38,040 bases of DNA, taken from contig CAYUKK010000187.1 in NCBI GenBank assembly GCA_964445305.1, positions 1-38,040 of the forward strand. Direction: 5' to 3'. Both the position numbers and the translations under genes were made by a program. The notes beneath the pieces are model-generated. The model saw only the letters and a list, made by a program, of their open reading frames with translations. It was not told where the DNA came from and searched no databases. The stretch comes from CAYUKK01 sp964445305 (GTDB lineage Bacteria; Acidobacteriota; Aminicenantia; Aminicenantales; UBA8522). Shown here piece after piece: positions 25,760-33,680 of this stretch. Every line of letters starts with the position of its first letter. Position 1 is the stretch's first letter.

Positions 25760-25802
25760 TTCAAGGTTCCCTACCTTTTAAATTAAAGGTTCTTACCTTG
25801 AA
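25760..25802. repeat. Nested inverted repeats
   Basis: The outer arms TTCAAGGT (25760-25767) and ACCTTGAA (25795-25802) enclose inner arms ACCTTT (25773-25778) and AAAGGT (25785-25790). The site lies 144-186 bp above the -24 box of the first receptor and after the terminator of the second. It could be a regulator-binding array of alternating AAGGT half-sites. The remainder of this 480-bp gap is AT-rich without genes. Confidence 0.5.
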
Positions 25803-25852
25803 TGATGGGTGTCCCCAAATTGTTTTTTCCTCCCCCGAATTTCAACAGAAGG

Positions 25853-25885
25853 AAAAGAGGGAGGGCTTTTCGCCCTCCCCCTCAG
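25853..25885 (-). terminator. Intrinsic terminator of the second receptor
   Basis: On the reverse strand a GC-rich hairpin (GAGGG-GGAGGGC, loop GAAAA, GCCCTCCCTC) is followed by TTTTCC, 8-40 bp after the receptor stop codon. Confidence 0.85.
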
Positions 25886-25892
25886 TTTTTGC

Positions 25893-28800
25893 TCAGAAGC
25901 TTACCCTCGCCCCCAGCCGGAAAGACCGGACGCCATAAACACTGGTAATGACCTTGTAGGTGGAAGCGGGCTGGTAATCAGCAGGATCCAGAGGTGGTCT
26001 GTCGAAGCGGAGGTAAGGAGCCGGGTTATCGTTCACGTTGATGCCGCTATACCCGGCCAGGTTAAAAACATCGGCGTAGATGTTGAGTTTGGCCACCCCA
26101 CCCAGGGAGAAGGATTTTTCCACCCGTAAGTCCAGGTTCGTGTAGGGGCGGTTTCTCCGGTCGCCCGGCGTCTCGGCGTTAACTCCGACGTAAGTCGATT
26201 GAACCAGGGCGGCAATGTCGGGGGGAAAGTAGACCCGGCCAATCGTCCTGGCCCACGGACTGCCTGATTGGTGGACAATATAAGCGCTGACGATGAAATT
26301 GTAAGGAAGAATGTAGGTGCCCATGACCTTGATCTGAAGAGGCCGGTCAAACCAGAGAGGCCCGTAGGCGTTGATGAGGGTGTTGGGGTTGTCGAACAAG
26401 GCGCTTTCGCCTTCGGTCGGCCCATACGTAGCTTCTGCGTTGCCCTTAAAGGAGCTATAGACGATGGAACCCTTGAGCTGCCAGCGGTTGGACATCCGCT
26501 TATCAAAAGTCAGGACGACGCCCCAATACTTCCTTTTTGCTTCGGGCGGGTTGGACCCAAACCAGGTAGGCACAGGGGCATTCTTATTCAACCCATAGAC
26601 AGTGAGCTGCTGGTCATCTGACGTGCCCCACTTCCCATCCCAGCCCGGGTCGGTGAAAGTGAAGGGGATCCAGACTGGCTCGCCGTTGGGAAGCTTTTTA
26701 TCGGGGTCGTAGCCGTTGTTGAGGTCGATGTCCTCGACGATGTTCTTATTTTGCTTCCAGACGAACTGGAGGCCGAGCTTGAAGTCTTTGACCAGCTCGT
26801 GCTCGACACCGGCCAGGATTTCATCCATGTAGGGGGCTTTAAGGTCCTCAGGATAGTACCGGTAGTTGGGGTCCTGAGTCGGGTAAGAGCTAATTGTATA
26901 GCTATCCGTCGGCGGAAGGTCCATCATGTTGTTGCGGTTGAGGTCATTCCATCTATAGCTATCGATGGAGCCAGCGCCAAAAATTTGACCGCCGTTATAT
27001 TTAGCCGACCAGACAGGCTCGAAATACCGGGCAAAGGAAAGTTTGAGGGCTGTTTTGGCGTCCCCGAAGAGGTCATAGACCACGCCAATTCTTGGTGAAA
27101 AAGTCAAGAACTCGACCACTTTCTTATAGGGTGTGGTCAGGGGGTCCCACGGAGAAACAGGCCCGATTTCGCTGTGCCACTGGGCGATGAGAGCTTCGAG
27201 GAGGGCGTTGGGGGCAAGGGCAGGGTTCATGAAGGGGTGTCCAGAGTCGTAACGGAGCGCTGGCCGCGATTGCTCGGGTTCATACTGGAAGGAATAGTCG
27301 ATGCGGAGGCCGATGTTTAAGGCCAGCCTTCCGGTTGTGATGCTATCCTGGGCATAGCCCGAGAAACGGCGGACATGGTCCTGCACGTCCCACATCCCTT
27401 TCTTGGGCGGGCAATAACGGATGCGCAAGCGACCCTGGCGAGCCGAGGTCGAATAATAGTAACGGTTGTTTGTGCTGTAATCATAATAATAAGCATAATA
27501 GGGATTTCCTCTCCACCAGTCGCGATGGTATTCCGACTGCTCGAACTCCGCGCCTGCTTTGAACTCATGGCTGGCGCCGAGAAAATCATCCTCGAACCTT
27601 GTGACGGAAGCCGAGGCGAGGATTTTCTTGCGGATGTAATCATCGCTATAAGGAGAGGCGCCCCAGTAAACATTCTGGACCCGGTCGTAATAGGTGGGTG
27701 CGTTCTGGGTTCGTGAAGGGATCGGGAAGTGACGCCAGACATAAGTTCCACGCAAATCCAGGAAAGTATTCTGGTCGAGGACCCAGTTCACCTGGTGGGT
27801 GGTCGTGTAAGTATTTTCGTGGTCCCAGATTTCTGTCTGGGAGATGTCCGTGTCGCCACCGCCGCTATTCTGATAAACCGGCTCATAGATGTGGTTGTAA
27901 TGGAGCATGCCCATGTAGCGGATATTTTTGGTCGCCTGGAAGGTCAGCTTGGCGAAGCCCATCCATTCCTGGTGATTGTAGTCATAATGCCCCTCGGTTG
28001 GAAGCCCCAAGTTGGCCATGCGGATTTCGGCATTCCCGGGGTTAGCCCTATCCCACGTGTACCGCCGTCCGTTAAGAAAGAACCAAAGGCGATCCTGGAT
28101 AATGGGCCCGCCGATGCTGGCCGAAAAGTCCCTGGATTCTGTGAATTTTTCGGGCGGGTTGACACCCAGCGAATCGATTTGTTCTTTGGTGAAGAGGTCC
28201 TGGTTAAAACTCTTGCCGATGTAATAGACGGTGCCGCCTCCAGCAAACCTGTTGCCGCCGCTCTTGGAGACGATGTTGATGTAGGTTGAATCCGTCTGGC
28301 CCACTTCGGCCGGATGGGCGCCCACTTCGAACTCGATCTCCTCATAAACGTCGACGTTGATGTTGGCCATGGAATAGAAAGTCGCCGGGTCGTTAAGGGG
28401 AACACCGTCGAGCGCGTAGAGCTGGCTGCGCACGGTTCCGCCCAGGATGGACGAGGTCCGCCGATATTCCACACCTTCCGAGATTGCGCCGGGGACGGAA
28501 TTCTGGATGTCGTAGAGGTCCCGGTTCATGGGAATGCTCGCCAAGAACTGGGCGCTGTAGTTGACGCTGACCTTGGAGCTCTCCACGTCGACGACGGGCG
28601 AGGCGGCGGTGACCGTTATCTCTTCCTCGACAGCGGCGACCTCAAGCTCCAGAGTGACTTCAGTTGTCTTGCCGACGCTGACAATCAAGCCCTTGCGGAT
28701 AAGTGTTTTGAAGCCTGGCATCTCGGCCCGGATTTCATACTCTCCCGGAAGAAGAGAGGGGAAGCGGAAGAGGCCAGTGTCGGAGGTGACGTAGCTCGAA

Positions 28801-28973
28801 ACACCCATGAGCGCCGGTCCCGAGATAGAAACAGTAGCTCCAGGAAGCGGGTTGCCGTCCTTATCGACCACTTTCCCCGAAAGCGAACCCGTTTGCCTCT
28901 GGCCGAAACTCAGAGACGCCAGCGCCAGGACGAAGACAAAGGCGACGAAAACCTTAGAAATTTTTTTGCTCAT
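25893..28973 (-). CDS. TonB-dependent receptor, Oar-like (second)
   Basis: 1026 aa, same plan as the first receptor. The signal peptide ends near SFG|QRQTG. The CarboxypepD_reg domain is SLSGKVVDKDGNPLPGATVSI to about residue 110. The plug has EEEITVTAASPVVDV, NRDLYDIQNSVPGAISEG and NIVSKSGGNRFAGG. The large barrel ends in RLGARVSF with terminal Phe. Plug identity with the first receptor is high while the barrels differ, which suggests related but distinct ligands. AAAGGAGG precedes the ATG. There is no SusD-like lipoprotein beside it. The promoter is of the sigma-54 type, about 220 nt upstream. Confidence 0.92.
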   Translation of the reverse strand: MSKKISKVFVAFVFVLALASLSFGQRQTGSLSGKVVDKDGNPLPGATVSISGPALMGVSSYVTSDTGLFRFPSLLPGEYEIRAEMPGFKTLIRKGLIVSVGKTTEVTLELEVAAVEEEITVTAASPVVDVESSKVSVNYSAQFLASIPMNRDLYDIQNSVPGAISEGVEYRRTSSILGGTVRSQLYALDGVPLNDPATFYSMANINVDVYEEIEFEVGAHPAEVGQTDSTYINIVSKSGGNRFAGGGTVYYIGKSFNQDLFTKEQIDSLGVNPPEKFTESRDFSASIGGPIIQDRLWFFLNGRRYTWDRANPGNAEIRMANLGLPTEGHYDYNHQEWMGFAKLTFQATKNIRYMGMLHYNHIYEPVYQNSGGGDTDISQTEIWDHENTYTTTHQVNWVLDQNTFLDLRGTYVWRHFPIPSRTQNAPTYYDRVQNVYWGASPYSDDYIRKKILASASVTRFEDDFLGASHEFKAGAEFEQSEYHRDWWRGNPYYAYYYDYSTNNRYYYSTSARQGRLRIRYCPPKKGMWDVQDHVRRFSGYAQDSITTGRLALNIGLRIDYSFQYEPEQSRPALRYDSGHPFMNPALAPNALLEALIAQWHSEIGPVSPWDPLTTPYKKVVEFLTFSPRIGVVYDLFGDAKTALKLSFARYFEPVWSAKYNGGQIFGAGSIDSYRWNDLNRNNMMDLPPTDSYTISSYPTQDPNYRYYPEDLKAPYMDEILAGVEHELVKDFKLGLQFVWKQNKNIVEDIDLNNGYDPDKKLPNGEPVWIPFTFTDPGWDGKWGTSDDQQLTVYGLNKNAPVPTWFGSNPPEAKRKYWGVVLTFDKRMSNRWQLKGSIVYSSFKGNAEATYGPTEGESALFDNPNTLINAYGPLWFDRPLQIKVMGTYILPYNFIVSAYIVHQSGSPWARTIGRVYFPPDIAALVQSTYVGVNAETPGDRRNRPYTNLDLRVEKSFSLGGVAKLNIYADVFNLAGYSGINVNDNPAPYLRFDRPPLDPADYQPASTYKVITSVYGVRSFRLGARVSF

Positions 28974-29206
28974 TCATCCTCCTTTCTTTTTTCTCTTTTT
29001 TACCGCCTTTTTTCCCTTTTTTCCGTGCTTCACCTCCTTTCGAATGTAATGAGCCGTGGTTATACCTCGAAAAAAATGCTCAAAACTTGCCCGTTGCTTG
29101 AATGCAAATGTCCAATGATGGAGCGGTTCCCGGTCTTGGAAAAGTCTCGCCTTCCTCCCCCGACCCTCATGAGGTTTAATTTTAGCCGAAAAACAACCCT
29201 TTAAAA

Positions 29207-29223
29207 AGCAAGATTCATGCCAA
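29207..29223 (-). promoter_or_regulatory. Sigma-54 (-24/-12) promoter of the second receptor
   Basis: The reverse strand reads TTGGCATGAATCTTGCT against the consensus TTGGCACGNNNNTTGCW; only C7 to T differs. GG and GC are 12 bp apart. The start would be near 29196, giving a leader of about 220 nt. An inverted repeat TTGGC-GACCT-GCCAA (29229-29243) stands 5 bp upstream. Confidence 0.72.
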
Positions 29224-29307
29224 TTGTGTTGGCGACCTGCCAAAACATAATTTGTTTATTTTATTAAAGATATATATCAAGTGGCCAAATGCGTTGATGA
29301 AGAAATA

Positions 29308-29340
29308 CAAAAATTTGGATTTTTATTCAAAAATATGGAT
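29308..29340. promoter_or_regulatory. Candidate activator sites upstream of the second receptor
   Basis: A tandem repeat, CAAAAATTTGGAT (29308-29320) and CAAAAATATGGAT (29328-29340), with a 20-bp period (two helical turns), 85-117 bp above the -24 box. A weak third copy, CAAATGCGTTGAT, begins at 29286. Apart from these sites, the 28974-29343 gap holds only the leader of the second receptor. Confidence 0.5.
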
Positions 29341-29343
29341 AAA

Positions 29344-30264
29344 TTAGCGACGCTCGGTCGAAAATTGCTCTCTCGCCCAGCAGGCCGCCCCGATGATACC
29401 CGCGTCATTACCGAGGCTCGCCTTTTCGATGGAGCAGCAATCGAAAGAGGCCTGATAGGACCTGGCCCGCGCCTCTTCAACGGCTCGAGGAAGGATGAGC
29501 TCGCCGCTTTCCATGATGCCGCCGCCGATAAGGATTTTTTCGGGGTTGAGGAGGTTGATAACTGAGCCAAGGCCGATGCCGAGGTAATAGCCCGCAGTCT
29601 CGTAGGCCTGGCGGGCCTTCTTGTCTCCCCGGCGGGCTCGGCGGGCAATTTCTTCGGCCGTGAGCTCCTCGTCGGATTTGGTGAGCTGCCTGTAGTTGCG
29701 GATAATCGGGCCGGCCGCCGCCTCGGTCTCCAGGCAGCCGCGCGAGCCGCAGTTGCACCTTTCCCCCTCCGGGTTGACGACGATATGCCCCATCTCCGCC
29801 GCGTATCCGCAGGTGCCGTGGAGGAGCTTTCCGTCGACGATGATCCCGGAGCCTACACCCGTGCCGAGGGTGAGATGGACCAGGTTGAGGATTCCCTTTC
29901 CCGCACCGGCCTTGAACTCGCCGTAGGCAGCCATGTTGGCGTCGTTATCGACCCAGAAGGGAACGTCAATAACTCGGGCCAGAGCGGGGCGAAGGTCGAA
30001 GCGGTTGAGGGCGGGAAGGTTGGGCGACTGGATGATTTTCTGCTCGGCCAGGCTGAAGATGCCGGGGATGCCAAACCCGACGGCTCGAACTTTTTGTTTC
30101 AGACTTTTTTTGAGGCCTTCCCAGATCTGCCCAAAGAGCTCGAGGAGCCTGTTCATCTGGGCCGGGGTGGGGGCTTTGCCCTTGAAGATGAGCCTGTTTT
30201 TTTCATCGAGGAGTCCGAACTTGACTTGAGTTCCTCCGAGGTCAAAGCCAGCAAAGAGAGACAT
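29344..30264 (-). CDS. ROK family sugar kinase (glucokinase-like)
   Basis: 306 aa. The ROK signature is complete: the N-terminal phosphate loop FDLGGTQVKFG (7-17), the catalytic base in VDNDAN (D108), the sugar-contacting E157-x2-H160 in AAEMGHI, and the structural zinc site C170-x-C172-x4-C177 (CNCGSRGC). TGVGSGIIVDG is the second ATP segment. It is probably a glucokinase or a kinase for a related hexose; the substrate cannot be fixed from sequence alone. There is no N-terminal HTH, so it is not a ROK repressor. It follows the methyltransferase gene by 2 bp, as the last gene of the tatA operon. Confidence 0.92.
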   Translation of the reverse strand: MSLFAGFDLGGTQVKFGLLDEKNRLIFKGKAPTPAQMNRLLELFGQIWEGLKKSLKQKVRAVGFGIPGIFSLAEQKIIQSPNLPALNRFDLRPALARVIDVPFWVDNDANMAAYGEFKAGAGKGILNLVHLTLGTGVGSGIIVDGKLLHGTCGYAAEMGHIVVNPEGERCNCGSRGCLETEAAAGPIIRNYRQLTKSDEELTAEEIARRARRGDKKARQAYETAGYYLGIGLGSVINLLNPEKILIGGGIMESGELILPRAVEEARARSYQASFDCCSIEKASLGNDAGIIGAACWAREQFSTERR

Positions 30265-30266
30265 GG

Positions 30267-31370
30267 CTACCCTCGCCGCGAAATAGCAGCATAATTGGCC
30301 GGTCCATAGAGGAGTTCATTCAACCGGTCGATGTTCTCGTTAAGGCGGACGGTCAACTCGTCCGAGCCGGGAAGGCTTCTCAGCTTTTCTTTCTCCAGGG
30401 CTGAAGAGTACTTGATTTCCACGTTCTCGAACCCAGCGGCCTCAAGGAGGAACTGGAGGGCCCGGGGATGGATGGGCCGCTGGTGAGAAATATCGAGATA
30501 ATAGATTTCGACAAGCGCAAAAACCGAGGCGGGGTTAATGGTCTCGAGGATGAGAATCCCGCCCGGTTTGATTTTTTTGAAACAGAGTTCGACAAGCTCC
30601 TTCAAGCGAGGAGGCTCGAGATGCTCGATGACCTGGGAGGAGAAAATTCCGTCGAAAGAGCTGTCCTCACGGCTGGCCAGCCAGGCGAGCATATCCGCCT
30701 TGGCGCAGCGCAGTCCCTTTTCGAGACAGGCTTCGACCATCTGGCTGTTAAGGTCGACGCCCTCGGCCTCGATGCCGTTCTCCCGGAGAAGCTCGAGGAA
30801 CTCGCCACGGCCGCAACCCAAATCAACGACCTTTCCACCTTTGGGAAAATAGGAGACATAAGCTTCCAGCTGTTTTTTGACCTCGCTTTCCCGGCCGCGA
30901 AAGCGATTCTCGAACCCGGCATAACGCCAATCCTCGAGGGGCTCAAGGATTTCCCGGATAACCAGTTTTTCCGGCTTTTCTCTTTGCTCGAGAGTCTGGA
31001 TGAGGTTGTCGATTTTCTCCCGGAGACGGAGGAAAGTCCTCATCAGGGCTCTCGCATCCTCATAGGCCGCGGCCAGCTTGTCCACGCGCCATTCCAGGCT
31101 CTTAAAAATCATGCCAACATGGTTGCTGCCCAGGGCATCCCATTCCCGGTCCCGCGCGTCAGCCAGGTCTTTTTCCAGCTCCAAAAGCTCGAGGAAGTCG
31201 GTGAAAAGGCTGGCCAGAAAAGCCTTTTCGGGCGGTGGGGTCCTGGAGAAAAAAAATCTTTTGGAGGGGGGGAAAGTTAGGATTTTTTTTCTTATCTCGT
31301 CAAGCTTTTGCCTGAACGCCTCTTCTTTAGCCTGGCGCTCGTGAGCAAGCTTTTCGAGCGTCCGTCTCAT
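30267..31370 (-). CDS. SAM-dependent methyltransferase with N-terminal coiled coil
   Basis: 367 aa. Residues 1-150 are largely helical and charged (coiled-coil-like: RQAKEEAFRQKLDEIRKK, FLRLREKIDNLIQTLEQREK). From about 175 a class I methyltransferase domain follows: motif I VVDLGCGRGEFLELL (181-195), EGVDLNSQMVEACLEKGL, the post-II segment SSQVIEHLEP and KPGGILILETINP. This layout recalls methyltransferases of polysaccharide chain-length control; the substrate is not known. The ATG overlaps the tatA stop (ATGA), so the two are translationally coupled. Confidence 0.85.
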   Translation of the reverse strand: MRRTLEKLAHERQAKEEAFRQKLDEIRKKILTFPPSKRFFFSRTPPPEKAFLASLFTDFLELLELEKDLADARDREWDALGSNHVGMIFKSLEWRVDKLAAAYEDARALMRTFLRLREKIDNLIQTLEQREKPEKLVIREILEPLEDWRYAGFENRFRGRESEVKKQLEAYVSYFPKGGKVVDLGCGRGEFLELLRENGIEAEGVDLNSQMVEACLEKGLRCAKADMLAWLASREDSSFDGIFSSQVIEHLEPPRLKELVELCFKKIKPGGILILETINPASVFALVEIYYLDISHQRPIHPRALQFLLEAAGFENVEIKYSSALEKEKLRSLPGSDELTVRLNENIDRLNELLYGPANYAAISRRG

Positions 31371-31564
31371 TCTTCCTTGGCGGGAGGCTGGGGCTTGTTG
31401 GGTTCGCTTTCTTTATCCTTGCCGCTAACGGATTTACGGAAATTGCGGATGCCCTCGCCCAGGGATTTCCCGAGCTCAGGCAGGCGACGGGCGCCGAAAA
31501 TGATGACGACAATGAGGAGGATGAGGAGTAGCTCCGTGGGCCCGACCGGTCCAAATAGAAACAT
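31367..31564 (-). CDS. tatA: Sec-independent translocase protein TatA
   Basis: 65 aa. Short periplasmic N-terminus, a membrane helix (GPTELLLILLIVVIIFGARRLP, about residues 6-26 with the FG-hinge before an amphipathic helix LGKSLGEGIRNFRKSV), and an acidic/Pro-rich tail (KDKESEPNKPQPPAKEE): the standard TatA/E plan. AAAGGAGG at 7-nt spacing fixes the ATG at 31564 over an upstream in-frame start. No tatC is near. It leads an operon with the methyltransferase and ROK kinase. Confidence 0.92.
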   Translation of the reverse strand: MFLFGPVGPTELLLILLIVVIIFGARRLPELGKSLGEGIRNFRKSVSGKDKESEPNKPQPPAKEE

Positions 31565-31637
31565 AGAAACCTCCTTTGAGGCGCGCCCATGGCGGCACGG
31601 CCTCAACAGGCGCGATGAATGTCGACGCTACAGGCAA

Positions 31638-31666
31638 AAGGTACTCGAGTCCCGCCAAAAAGTCAA
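31638..31666 (-). promoter_or_regulatory. Weak promoter of the tatA operon
   Basis: The reverse strand has TTGACT (31666-31661), a 17-bp spacer and TACCTT (31643-31638). The -35 is good and the -10 poor. The start would be about 31631, roughly 65 nt before the tatA ATG. Confidence 0.4.
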
Positions 31667-31801
31667 GGCAAGAAGTGAAGCTGGTAGCATCCCCTCGTCC
31701 TCCATTTTCATGATGGGCACAAAGAGCTGCCCTTTGAATCAATGAGATAAGAATGCAGCTTGTTTGACTGAGGGCGGGGATTCTGCCATCATACTTTGCC
31801 G

Positions 31802-33592
31802 ATGGAAAACATCCGTAACTTTTCGATTATCGCCCACATCGACCATGGCAAGTCGACGTTAGCCGACCGCTTCCTTGAAATAACCGGCGCCCTGCCGGCC
31901 CGCGAGCTCAAGGAGCAAACCCTCGACACCATGGAGCTTGAAAGGGAGCGCGGCATCACCATCAAGGCCCAGACAGCCAGGCTCCGCTATGTCCGACCTC
32001 CAAGCCGGGAATATATCCTCAATCTCATCGATACCCCCGGCCATGTCGATTTCTCTTACGAAGTCTCACGCAGCCTGGCTGCCTGTGAAGGCGCTATCCT
32101 GGTCATCGACGCTTCCCAGGGTGTTGAGGCTCAGACTCTAGCCAACACTTACCTGGCCCTTCAGCATAACCTTGTCCTCGTTCCCGTCATCAACAAGGTC
32201 GATTTGCCCCAAGCCGACCCGGAGCAAACGTTGGAACAGATGGAGAATATCATCGGCTTGCCACGCCAGGAAGCGATCCTCATCAGCGCCAAAAAAGGAG
32301 TGAATATTTCTCAAGTCCTGGAAAGCATCGTCGAGAGGATTCCGCCCCCGCAGGGTGACCCAGCGGCGCCGCTCCGGGCGCTTCTCTTCGATTCCTGGTT
32401 TGATTCCTACCGCGGCGTCGTCGTCCTCGTCCGCGTTTTCGATGGCACCGTGAGGATCGGGACGAGAATCGAGCTCATGTCGACTCGAGCGGTCTACGAA
32501 GTCGAGGAGCTGGGATATCTCACGCCCAAGCCCGTCCGGGTGGAGAGGCTTTCCGCTGGCGAGGTTGGCTACATGATGGCCGGCATCAAGAAGCTCAGCC
32601 ATGCCTGCATCGGTGATACGGTGACGGAGAGCGGGCGGCGAACGGCTGTCCCCCTGCCCGGCTTTCGGGAGGCCAAGCCGATGGTCTTCTGTGGCCTCTA
32701 TCCGGCGGGCGAGAGCAGCATCGAGGACCTGCGCGAGGCGCTGGAGAAGCTCCGGCTCAACGATGCCTCGTTCCACTACGAGCCCGAAAATTCGCCGGCG
32801 CTCGGGCTCGGCTTCCGGGCCGGGTTTCTGGGTCTCCTCCACCGCGAAATCATCCAGGAAAGGTTGGAGCGAGAGTTCGGTCTCAGCCTCGTCACGACAG
32901 CGCCGAGCGTTGCCTACCGGGTGGTTAAGAAAGGCGGCGAGGTTGTGGAGGTCCGCAACCCTTCTGAGCTTCCACCGCCGGCCGAGGTCGTGAAGATTGA
33001 GGAGCCGATGATCGAAGCCATCATCCTCACTCCCGACCGCTACCTCGGCGCAGTGCTGAAGCTCCTGGAGAGCCGGCGGGGCGAGCAGAAAAAGCTCGAG
33101 TACGCCAGCTCGGCGCGAGTGCTCCTTACCTACGTCCTCCCGCTGAGTGAAGTCGTCTTCGATTTCTATAATCAGTTGAAATCCCTCTCCCAGGGGTATG
33201 CCTCGATGGACTATGAATTCGTCGGCTATCGCGAGGCGCCCCTGGTTAGGCTGGATATCCTCGTTAACCGCGAGCCCGTGGATGCCCTCTCGCTCATCGT
33301 CCATCGGGAAAAAGCCTATGCCACGGGAAAATCCCTCGTCGAGAGGCTCCGCCGGGCCATTCCCCGCCAGCAGTTCGAGGTCTCCCTCCAGGCCGCCCTG
33401 GGCAAACGCATCATCGCTCGGGAGACCATCAAGCCATTCCGGAAGGATGTTCTGGCTAAACTCTACGGCGGCGATTACACGAGGAAGATGAAGCTCCTGG
33501 AGAAGCAGCGGGCGGGGAAAAAGAGGATGCGCGTCATCGGCCGGGTCGAGATCCCGCAGGAGGCGTTTCTTGCGCTGCTGGAAGTTAAATAG
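31802..33592 (+). CDS. lepA: Elongation factor 4 (LepA)
   Basis: 596 aa, the family length. A ribosome-associated GTPase that binds the A-site region. The G motifs are AHIDHGKST, DTPGHVDF and NKVDLPQ. Also present are the RGITIKAQ switch I region, the EF-G-like domains II/III/V (ELSYMMAGIK-like, FRAGFLGLLHREI) and the LepA-specific C-terminal domain (RRAIPRQQFEVSLQAALGKRIIARETIKPFRKDVLAKLYGGDYTRKMKLLEKQ). The ATG at 31802 is chosen to begin with the family N-terminus ENIRNFSIIAHID; an in-frame TTG 6 bp upstream is possible. No ribosome-binding site is evident, and TTGACT (31764-31769) with CATCAT (31787-31792) would place the transcript start at the ATG. Confidence 0.97.
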   Translation: MENIRNFSIIAHIDHGKSTLADRFLEITGALPARELKEQTLDTMELERERGITIKAQTARLRYVRPPSREYILNLIDTPGHVDFSYEVSRSLAACEGAILVIDASQGVEAQTLANTYLALQHNLVLVPVINKVDLPQADPEQTLEQMENIIGLPRQEAILISAKKGVNISQVLESIVERIPPPQGDPAAPLRALLFDSWFDSYRGVVVLVRVFDGTVRIGTRIELMSTRAVYEVEELGYLTPKPVRVERLSAGEVGYMMAGIKKLSHACIGDTVTESGRRTAVPLPGFREAKPMVFCGLYPAGESSIEDLREALEKLRLNDASFHYEPENSPALGLGFRAGFLGLLHREIIQERLEREFGLSLVTTAPSVAYRVVKKGGEVVEVRNPSELPPPAEVVKIEEPMIEAIILTPDRYLGAVLKLLESRRGEQKKLEYASSARVLLTYVLPLSEVVFDFYNQLKSLSQGYASMDYEFVGYREAPLVRLDILVNREPVDALSLIVHREKAYATGKSLVERLRRAIPRQQFEVSLQAALGKRIIARETIKPFRKDVLAKLYGGDYTRKMKLLEKQRAGKKRMRVIGRVEIPQEAFLALLEVK

Positions 33593-33680
33593 GAGAGCTG
33601 CGGGTGTGGTCGGGACTGCCGCCTTGCCGCCCTGCTCAGCCTTGCTCAGGGAGAAAGATTAGGGGATTAAAGGAAGAGTC

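Noticed and set aside
22331..28973. SusC/SusD-type polysaccharide uptake locus
   Set aside because: The receptors have the Oar-like plan and no SusD-like lipoprotein or glycan-degrading enzymes lie beside them.
32138..33304. 388-codon reverse open frame antisense to lepA
   Set aside because: lepA is complete and conserved in this stretch; the antisense frame has no recognisable motif.
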